Assembly (NCBI GenBank): GCA_964394975.1
Contig: CAYMZR010000030.1
Coordinates: forward strand, 1-20,789
Direction of reading: 5' to 3'
Origin: UBA11996 sp964394975
GTDB taxonomy: Bacteria > Chloroflexota > Dehalococcoidia > Lucifugimonadales > UBA826
DNA length: 20,789 nt
Shown here piece after piece: positions 15,650-20,789 of the stretch. Each line of letters starts with the position of its first letter. The stretch's first letter is position 1. The notes under the pieces were generated by a model. It saw only the letters and a program-made list of their open reading frames with translations. It was not told the DNA's origin and made no database searches. Both the position numbers and the translations under genes were made by a program.

Positions 15650-16986
15650 GGGTGATCGGATATTTCAATACTCTGGTGGAATCCTTTGATCAAGAATCAG
15701 ATTTCACTGAGTCGGTGGTTTCGTTCGCCAATCAGTTCAAACATCAAATAAATTCGATCGTCCAAGAGGATATCGCATCAATACATGCTAGCCCAAGGTT
15801 CTCAGAATTGGTTAGCACAGTGCAGAAAGATCCGGCGGGTTATCTAATTGTGATTCCTGACGCTCGACATATTGGTTCTGATTTGGAATCTGTCGCCCGA
15901 AACGTAATTTCGGTGGAAAAGGCTAATTCTTCGTTCCAATGCCTAAATGACGACTACCCAGATGTATTGCAAAATGCTCTTTTGCACATTAATGCCCCAG
16001 GAGTATCAGTTTCAAAAAGTAATAACATAAAAAACGGAATGCAGAGTCGGGCTATGTCCGGCAAATCCCTAGGTAAGGCCCCCTTTGGTTATCTAACAAA
16101 TGAAGATGGTGAATTCACGATCAGTGAATCAGAATCAGAAGTTGTAAGGTCCATTTTTGACTTTTACGTAAATCAAGATATGGGTCTTAGAAAAATCGTT
16201 CAGGAGTTAAACGATTCAAATATACGAACTAGAAGAGGGAATTCGTGGAATATAGTGACTGTGAGAGACATTCTTAAGAATTCTTCCTACATTGGAACGT
16301 ATCAGCGATTTGGATTGAGGCTAACACGAAACCACGAGCCTATCATCACCCCAGACATGTTCAGGGCGGCCCAAGACAAGGTACGAGAGCGAAGAAAATA
16401 CAAAGGCTTCCCGACTATTGAACCATATTTACTCTCGGGGCTTTGTTCATGTGGTTATTGTGGAAACACGATGATGGGAGTAACTCGTAAACAAAACTGG
16501 AAACGACAAGGAGGAGAAAGGGTAAGAAACACATACCGATATTACCAATGCCAGTCAAAAGGGAACCAAGGGACTTGTGGCTACCACACTTGGACCACAG
16601 AAAAATTGGAGGCCCGCGTATTGAAAATGCTCGACACGATGATGCGGAACGGTAAATTGATCGATAGTGTCGATGGCCCTAAAGGCGAGCAGAAATTAAG
16701 GACTGCAGCAGAAAATCGATTCACCAAGGTTGTAAGCGCAGAAAAAAGATTCGTCGAATTTATGAAACGAACAGCCAGGGGAGAATCTGTCTTAGAAAGG
16801 TTAGAACTGTACCTTGAGGCCCTCGACGACGCGAGAGAACAAGCTTTTATGAGTCACACACCAGAGGAAATCCCAAAATTAATAAACGGTTGGAAAGAGC
16901 AACCATTTGCGAAACAACAGGCATTCTTAAACGAGTACATAACAGTCATCACAGTTAAAGACCGCTCTGTAAAAATCACCCTCTGA
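15646..16986 (+). CDS. Large serine recombinase-like protein with a degenerate catalytic domain
   Basis: A 446-residue protein with large serine recombinase architecture. The resolvase-type N-terminal domain (1-130) has lost its active site: the usual YxRVS becomes YFNTL, so Ser is Leu10 and Arg is Asn8. The RPxF motif is SPRF (49-52), and the DRLxR motif is DARHIG (72-77). The downstream 'recombinase' DNA-binding domain is well kept (about 140-245, GKAPFGY, RTRRG, ILKNSSYIGTY). So is the zinc beta-ribbon with Cys269, Cys272, Cys302 and Cys311, followed by a helical region (345-425). The gene is intact, without frameshift, and overlaps the zinc-ribbon gene by four bases. It is flanked by rnpB and shows no att-like repeats. 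It probably binds DNA without recombining it. The architecture is seen; domestication is inferred. Confidence 0.88.
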   Translation: MRVIGYFNTLVESFDQESDFTESVVSFANQFKHQINSIVQEDIASIHASPRFSELVSTVQKDPAGYLIVIPDARHIGSDLESVARNVISVEKANSSFQCLNDDYPDVLQNALLHINAPGVSVSKSNNIKNGMQSRAMSGKSLGKAPFGYLTNEDGEFTISESESEVVRSIFDFYVNQDMGLRKIVQELNDSNIRTRRGNSWNIVTVRDILKNSSYIGTYQRFGLRLTRNHEPIITPDMFRAAQDKVRERRKYKGFPTIEPYLLSGLCSCGYCGNTMMGVTRKQNWKRQGGERVRNTYRYYQCQSKGNQGTCGYHTWTTEKLEARVLKMLDTMMRNGKLIDSVDGPKGEQKLRTAAENRFTKVVSAEKRFVEFMKRTARGESVLERLELYLEALDDAREQAFMSHTPEEIPKLINGWKEQPFAKQQAFLNEYITVITVKDRSVKITL

Positions 16987-17007
16987 TAATAAGAGATATT
17001 CTCAAAG

Positions 17008-17016
17008 TGGTAAAAT
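17008..17016 (+). promoter_or_regulatory. Extended -10 promoter of rnpB
   Basis: TGGTAAAAT (TG at 17008-17009, TAAAAT at 17011-17016) is an extended -10 element placed seven bases before the start of the P1 helix of RNase P RNA at 17024. No good -35 box is present, as expected for extended -10 promoters. A short dyad, GAGATATTCTC (16993-17003), lies just upstream. Confidence 0.6.
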
Positions 17017-17023
17017 TGGGTAA

Positions 17024-17380
17024 GGTGTGAGGGGGATGGACGGCCGCTGGGTGTTTTGTGCACCGAGAGGAAAGTCCGAGCTCCACTCGGAAGGATGCCC
17101 GTTAACGGCGGGGCGGGGTGACCCGACGGAAAGTGCCACAGAAACAAACCGCTGCCTAGCAGTAAGGGTGAAAAGGTGAGGTAAGAGCTCACCGCATGTT
17201 TGGTAACAAGCATGGTCCAGGCAAACCCCATCCGGAGCAAGGCCTAATAGGGGTCTTAAGGGTTCCGAACCTGACCTGGGTTGGCCGCTTGATCTTATTG
17301 GTAACGATAAGGCTAGATAGATGGTCGTCGATTATCCGAATAGGATGATTACAGAACTCGGCTTACAGTTCCCCTCAACC
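17024..17380 (+). ncRNA. rnpB: RNase P RNA, bacterial class A
   Basis: The catalytic RNA that matures tRNA 5' ends. Conserved blocks are clear: GAGGAAAGTCCGAGCTC near 17065-17082 (P4 and the first conserved region), CACAGAAACAAACCGC near 17138-17153, AAGGGTGAAAAGGTG with GGTAAGAGC near 17164-17191, and AGATAGATGGTCGTC followed by ACAGAACTCGGCTTAC near 17351-17366. The L15 loop contains GGTAA (17300-17304) to pair with tRNA CCA. The ends were set by the P1 helix: GGT(g)TGAGGGG from 17024 pairs with CCCCTCAACC ending at 17380. The size, about 357 bases, suits class A. No clear intrinsic terminator follows; AACCGGTT at 17377-17384 is a short palindrome only. Exact ends may be off by a few bases. 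Confidence 0.95.
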
Positions 17381-17419
17381 GGTTATATGTATCCATAGTC
17401 GATCACAAGGAAATAGATC

Positions 17420-17533
17420 ATGGTTGATAGTATTCCAATTTGTATCCTGTTCAGTGCCAATACGATCGATGTGAAATGCAAAACAATTTGTACTAACTGC
17501 GGATTCACTACTGATTGTTCAGACCTTCAATAG
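17420..17533 (+). CDS. Small cysteine-rich zinc-finger-like protein (37 residues)
   Basis: A short frame, ATG 17420 to TAG 17533, has AAGGAA seven bases before the start. Its product has Cys8, Cys20, Cys24, Cys27 and Cys33, with the core CKTICTNCGFTTDCSD (20-35). The spacing C-x3-C-x2-C-x5-C looks like a minimal zinc knuckle or half-ribbon. The good SD and the dense cysteine pattern argue for a real gene in what would otherwise be 235 bases of intergenic space after rnpB. It has no membrane segment. I have an uncertain impression of similar very short conserved proteins ending CGxTxDCSD in other bacteria, but cannot name a function. It lies 39 bases after the RNase P RNA and could be transcribed with it. 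Confidence 0.6.
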   Translation: MVDSIPICILFSANTIDVKCKTICTNCGFTTDCSDLQ

Positions 17534-17578
17534 TATGCGGAGAGAAGACCATTTTACTTTGACCACTCATAACTTTAG

Positions 17579-17607
17579 TTAACTAATTAAAGGAATAGGT
17601 CTATAAT
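17579..17607 (+). promoter_or_regulatory. Sigma-70 promoter of the repeat lipoprotein gene
   Basis: A perfect TATAAT (17602-17607) is preceded by TTAACT (17579-17584) with an ideal 17-base spacer. The expected transcription start, about 17614-17616, coincides with the GTG start of the lipoprotein gene at 17616, so the message would be leaderless. Confidence 0.6.
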
Positions 17608-17615
17608 TTCGCATT

Positions 17616-18725
17616 GTGAATACGTCCCAAACGCAACAATATATGGCGGTAACAGCAGTGGTGAATTCAAGCAGTAAAAGTAAATCTAAACTATTTTTAT
17701 TTCCAGTATTGTTTGTTGTAACCTTAATTATTGTAATCTCATGTGGAGGGGGTGATGAAGAGGTAGACGCAGATTGCGATAAGGTATTCAATGCTAGCAA
17801 AGGTGAATTTGAATGCGTTGATGGCTCAGCAAACCCTAGTCCAGCCACCTCAGTCAGCAACGACACTACAAGTTCAAGCCCCCGTATTGTACCTACTCCT
17901 ACCCCTGTGATAAATAATGAAACGGAAGCCGGAAGGGAACTCTGGGTATTTTTAACGAAATGCGTTTCTATAGATGTTGCCCACCTGGAAATAAACACAG
18001 CCACAAAGGGCGATTGGCTGGTCAAACCTGCAAGCCACTCGCCGCAGGAATTTGGTACTTGGCTCATCAAACCATCGGGAGATGTTATACCCCACAATGG
18101 CAAAGCCAGCCTGTGGGATAGCTACATTAAAGGAAATTGTGATACTTCATTTATGTCACCCTCAGCTACCGATGTTCAAAATGAAGCTGGTGCTGCAACT
18201 GCCTTATGGACGCAATTGGCTAAATGCCACCCTGAGCTTCCAGTCAATATGCTAATTGCTCAAAAGAGTCAACAAACGGGTGATTGGGTTGTGGTGTCAG
18301 ATCCAAGTTACTCAATGGATGATTATGGGGTTTGGAGTGTAGAAAGAGACGCAACAATCAAACCTCTTAATGAACGGGCTAAAGAGGTCTGGGCGGCCTT
18401 GGCACTCTCCAGTGACGAAGTCGGTTCTTCTGATCCTACTGAAATAGCTGCTGGGTGCAGCCCTGTGATACGAAACTTAGAAGAAGCTAAGGACCGTATG
18501 TATGCTTTCCTCTCATCTTGTTTTCCTGAATTAAGACAATCTGAAATGAAGACAAACCGGGACACTATTCGGCATGTTTGGCTTGTTGTGACAGATGAAC
18601 CATATGCTGATAACACCAGCGAGAGAAAGAAATCTATTTGGTCCGTGGACGGTGAAGGTAGAATCCAAGCTAGGAATTCTAGTGCTAAAGCCACTATGGC
18701 AATAGTCGATGCAGGGAACTGTTAA
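17616..18725 (+). CDS. Lipoprotein with three cysteine-bounded repeats
   Basis: A 369-residue protein I do not recognise. A basic N-region (KSKSK) and a hydrophobic segment (26-42) end in the lipobox VISC, so Cys43 should be lipidated and the mature protein anchored outside the inner membrane. A Ser/Thr/Pro-rich linker (70-105) leads to three related units, near 105-175, 191-281 and 289-369. Each begins with LW/MY..L..C (Cys116, Cys204, Cys302) and has a mid W(L/V)V strand and a later W(L/S)(I/V) strand. The units end in a Cys (175, 281, 369) after an A/W-rich helix. The paired cysteines suggest one disulfide per unit. Cys54 and Cys67 form another likely pair. GTG 17616 sits at the expected transcription start; ATG 17643 is an alternative start without SD. 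The gene is convergent with the small membrane protein downstream. Confidence 0.75.
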   Translation: MNTSQTQQYMAVTAVVNSSSKSKSKLFLFPVLFVVTLIIVISCGGGDEEVDADCDKVFNASKGEFECVDGSANPSPATSVSNDTTSSSPRIVPTPTPVINNETEAGRELWVFLTKCVSIDVAHLEINTATKGDWLVKPASHSPQEFGTWLIKPSGDVIPHNGKASLWDSYIKGNCDTSFMSPSATDVQNEAGAATALWTQLAKCHPELPVNMLIAQKSQQTGDWVVVSDPSYSMDDYGVWSVERDATIKPLNERAKEVWAALALSSDEVGSSDPTEIAAGCSPVIRNLEEAKDRMYAFLSSCFPELRQSEMKTNRDTIRHVWLVVTDEPYADNTSERKKSIWSVDGEGRIQARNSSAKATMAIVDAGNC

Positions 18726-18786
18726 TAAATATACTTACCAGTTTCCAAATATTTATTCCCTTCATCGACCACCATTTAACTCAAAT

Positions 18787-18806
18787 GCCCTAAAATATTT
18801 CAGGGC
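18787..18806. repeat. Near-perfect 20-base palindrome between convergent genes
   Basis: GCCCTAAAATATTTCAGGGC is symmetrical except for one pair. It lies 62 bases after the lipoprotein stop and contains the stop codon of the small minus-strand gene. It may be a shared transcript end, but lacks a loop and T-run, so a protein-binding palindrome is equally possible. Confidence 0.4.
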
Positions 18807-18951
18807 CGACTACATAACGTTTTGGCAAATGTCGATCTGACATCGAAAAAGCTAATGCGTCGCTTTCCTTTGGCATGGCGAAATAAAGCAAAGCTAATAT
18901 CCCAGCCAATCCTAACGACAAAAAGCTCATTACGGATAACAACGGATCCAT
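18790..18951 (-). CDS. Small membrane protein (53 residues)
   Basis: A short minus-strand frame from ATG 18949-18951 to TAG 18790-18792, preceded by a full AAAGGAGG four bases before the start, one of the strongest ribosome binding sites in the window. The product has one hydrophobic helix (about residues 4-25, rich in Leu, Ser and Gly) and then a polar tail, PKESDALAFSMSDRHLPKRY. That suggests a single-pass inner-membrane peptide. No homologue comes to mind, so no function is assigned. Overlapping longer frames on both strands lack comparable initiation signals and are treated as shadows. The rest of 18726-19089 contains the 18787-18806 palindrome and the tRNA promoter. Confidence 0.6.
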   Translation of the reverse strand: MDPLLSVMSFLSLGLAGILALLYFAMPKESDALAFSMSDRHLPKRYVVGPEIF

Positions 18952-19036
18952 TTTTCCTCCTTTCAGTTTTATTACTTTTAAATAGTATCACATATCTTAA
19001 TGCTATTTGGTATTTCAATTATATTTCGCAATATTA

Positions 19037-19064
19037 TTAACAATTAGTTAATATTTGATATAGT
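19037..19064 (+). promoter_or_regulatory. Promoter of tRNA-Trp
   Basis: TTAACA (19037-19042) and TATAGT (19059-19064) are separated by 16 bases; each box differs from consensus at one position. Initiation near 19071 would give a leader of about 19 bases before the mature tRNA 5' end. Confidence 0.5.
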
Positions 19065-19089
19065 TTTAGCCTCAGGATTCACTGAACAA

Positions 19090-19165
19090 AGGGGTGTAGC
19101 TCAGTTGGTAGAGCGAAGGTCTCCAAAACCTTAGGTCGTGGGTTCGATCCCTGCCACCCCTGCCA
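19090..19165 (+). tRNA. trnW: tRNA-Trp (CCA anticodon)
   Basis: The cloverleaf is complete: acceptor AGGGGTG (19090-19096) with CACCCCT (19155-19161), D-stem GCTC/GAGC, anticodon stem AAGGT/ACCTT around loop CTCCAAA, T-stem GTGGG/CCTGC around TTCGATC. The anticodon CCA (19123-19125) reads UGG, tryptophan. The discriminator is G (19162), the usual bacterial tRNA-Trp identity base, and the 3' CCA (19163-19165) is encoded. The TPP enzyme gene starts 45 bases downstream and may be co-transcribed. Confidence 0.97.
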
Positions 19166-19210
19166 GTGACAATTCGAAAACCCTCCGAGCTTTGGATAAA
19201 GGAAATTAAA

Positions 19211-20789
19211 GTGATAGGTGCAGATTTAGTCGCCCAGATACTTAAAGCCGAAGGGGTGGATTTCATGGGAGTAATCCCGTTCAATCGCCTTGAGGAAGCA
19301 GGGGCACAAGCAGGGATTAGACCACTCATATTCAGACAGGAGAGAGTTGGAGTTAATCTCGCAGACGGTTACAGTAGGATCACCAATGGTGATAAAACCG
19401 GAGTGTTTGCAATGCAAGCAGGACCTGGTGCTGAAAACGCTTTCGCTGGTGTCGCTACTGCATATGCCGACTCTGTTCCAATTTTGCTTCTTCCTGCATC
19501 GAACCCTCGTGCTAGACACGGTGTCCACCCAACATTCAGCCCAAGTGAAACATATCGAACAGTAACCAAGTGGTCTGGCAAAGTGGCAATGCCTGAAAGT
19601 ATCCCAGACATGATGAGGCGAACATTCAGTCAACTTAGGTTGGGTCGTCCAGGACCTGTTCTGTTGGAAATTCCCAGTGATATCCTAAGCGATGAAATAC
19701 CTGAAGGCATGAACACCAGCTATACAAATGTAGAGAACAGAAAAAGCGCAGGTGACCCTCACGACATAAAAACCGCAGCAAAAATGTTGCTTGGTTCAAG
19801 TAGACCTGTTATCCAGGCCGGACAAGGCGTTTTATACGGCAAAGCATCTAGGCAGTTATTGGAACTCGCAGAACTAACAAGAGTCCCGGTCATGTCCTCA
19901 ATGGCAGGTAAGAGCTCCTTCCCTGAAACTCACGAACTGGCCCTTGGAACGAGAAGTAGTTCAACTACCGATATGGTTGTCCATTTTATTGAAAAATCAG
20001 ACATGATCTTCGGAATAGGCACAAGTTTCACACGAATACATTACGGGATGAATGACTTCGATAAAAAGACTCTTGTTCAGATTACAAATAGTTCTGATGA
20101 CATTAATAAAGATTATTCACCAGACCATGCGGTGCTTGGTGACGTCCAGCTGGTACTAGAGCAACTGATAATAGAAGTGAAAGAATTATTGGGATCAAGC
20201 AGCCGGAATGAATCATTCAAATTCGAAGATGAGATAGCCTCAGTCAGAGAAAGCTGGTTTAAAGAATGGATGCCTCACCTACAGTCGGATGAAACTCCGA
20301 TCAGCCCTTATCGGGTCATCTGGGAATTAATGCAGAATACTAATCCGGCAGAAACTATCGTCACTCATGATTCGGGTAGTCCGAGAGACCAAATAATGCC
20401 TTTCTACAACACAGTAAACCCCAATGGGTTTATAGCTTGGGGCAAATCAACGCAGCTGGGCTACAGTCTTGGACTCGCAATGGGTGCGAGTATGGCAGAG
20501 CCCAACAAAGTCGCGGTCAATTTAATAGGAGACTACGGATTTGGAATGGTTGGACTCGACATCGAGACAGCCGTACGGGAAAAAATCCCTGTCTTCACCA
20601 TCATCATAAATAATTCAGCCATGGGGATTTACCGACCTCATAATTTCCCGACAGCAAATGAGCTTTACGGAACCAAATACACCACTGGCGATTATACGAA
20701 AATAGCCGACGCACTAGGCAGCTATAACGAAATGGTGGACAATCCGGATGAGGTAGGTCCAGCAATCAGAAGATGCGTCGAAACCGTAA
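19211..20789 (+). CDS. Thiamine pyrophosphate-dependent enzyme, acetolactate synthase-like (partial)
   Basis: The frame opens at GTG 19211, with AAAGGA seven bases upstream, and remains open for 526 codons to the window edge. It has the layout of the acetolactate synthase / benzoylformate decarboxylase / oxalyl-CoA decarboxylase group. The N-terminal Pyr domain has the catalytic Glu44 in FRQERVGVNLADGYSR and the QAGPGAENAF segment (69-78). A central domain follows, then the PP domain with GDYGFGM (440-446) and Asn467-Asn468 (IINNSAMGIYR), which bind Mg and the diphosphate. The third residue is Tyr where GDG is the textbook motif; oxalyl-CoA decarboxylase also varies here. The family cleaves or joins 2-keto acids, and some members act on CoA thioesters. 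No small regulatory ilvN subunit is in view. A catabolic decarboxylase or lyase is as likely as branched-chain amino acid synthesis. The C terminus is missing. Confidence 0.88.
   Translation, partial: MIGADLVAQILKAEGVDFMGVIPFNRLEEAGAQAGIRPLIFRQERVGVNLADGYSRITNGDKTGVFAMQAGPGAENAFAGVATAYADSVPILLLPASNPRARHGVHPTFSPSETYRTVTKWSGKVAMPESIPDMMRRTFSQLRLGRPGPVLLEIPSDILSDEIPEGMNTSYTNVENRKSAGDPHDIKTAAKMLLGSSRPVIQAGQGVLYGKASRQLLELAELTRVPVMSSMAGKSSFPETHELALGTRSSSTTDMVVHFIEKSDMIFGIGTSFTRIHYGMNDFDKKTLVQITNSSDDINKDYSPDHAVLGDVQLVLEQLIIEVKELLGSSSRNESFKFEDEIASVRESWFKEWMPHLQSDETPISPYRVIWELMQNTNPAETIVTHDSGSPRDQIMPFYNTVNPNGFIAWGKSTQLGYSLGLAMGASMAEPNKVAVNLIGDYGFGMVGLDIETAVREKIPVFTIIINNSAMGIYRPHNFPTANELYGTKYTTGDYTKIADALGSYNEMVDNPDEVGPAIRRCVETV

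Noticed and set aside
15646..16986. Active mobile element or prophage remnant carried by the recombinase
   Set aside because: The active-site residues are gone, no flanking direct repeats or cargo genes are visible, and both neighbours are housekeeping genes, one overlapping it by four bases.
17579..18103. 174-codon minus-strand frame opposite the lipoprotein gene
   Set aside because: It is low-complexity Ser/Thr-rich shadow of the plus-strand gene, which has a promoter, a lipobox and repeated domains.
18822..19040. 72-codon plus-strand frame with a hydrophobic C-terminal part, and an overlapping 72-codon minus-strand frame (18800-19018)
   Set aside because: Neither has a usable SD. The third reading, the 53-residue minus-strand gene with AAAGGAGG, explains the region better.
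19090..19165. tRNA-Trp as an integration site for an island
   Set aside because: No partial second copy of the tRNA 3' end and no adjacent active integrase are seen in the window.

Overview
This is a bacterial chromosome window, A/T-leaning and gene-dense, with Shine-Dalgarno sites, sigma-70-like promoters, a class A RNase P RNA and a tRNA gene with an encoded CCA tail. The mix is core genes next to many hydrolases (sulfatase, three amidohydrolase-superfamily enzymes, metallo-beta-lactamase-fold hydrolase, NIPSNAP protein, TPP enzyme). That suits an oligotrophic degrader of organic matter, for example a marine Chloroflexota (SAR202-like) lineage. The assignment is inference from gene content only; no taxonomic marker here settles it.

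Left part (1-5580). A partial exported repeat protein (minus strand) diverges from a plus-strand series: an ACR3-type arsenite exporter, an MBL-fold hydrolase, an MFS transporter and a PAS-type arylsulfatase. The last three are close enough to be one operon. They meet, 14 bases apart and with no visible terminator, a long minus-strand block.

Minus-strand block (14816 down to 5595). Pyruvate kinase, then cysteinyl-tRNA synthetase fused in frame to a family 2 glycosyltransferase, then a Ca2+/cation antiporter, then a likely catabolic operon: NIPSNAP protein, YtcJ-like amidohydrolase, hydantoinase/dihydropyrimidinase and ACMSD-like amidohydrolase.

Right part (14939-20789). A C4 zinc-ribbon coiled-coil protein is translationally coupled (ATGA overlap) to a large serine recombinase-like protein that has lost its catalytic serine and arginines. 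Then follow rnpB with its own extended -10 promoter, an unlisted-size 37-residue cysteine-rich protein, a lipoprotein made of three cysteine-bounded repeats (probably a leaderless message), a convergent 53-residue membrane protein, tRNA-Trp(CCA), and a TPP-dependent enzyme that runs off the window.

The points most worth a second look are the CysRS-glycosyltransferase fusion, the apparently domesticated inactive recombinase beside rnpB, the two small proteins, and the three-repeat lipoprotein. No CRISPR array, insertion sequence or intact mobile element was seen.
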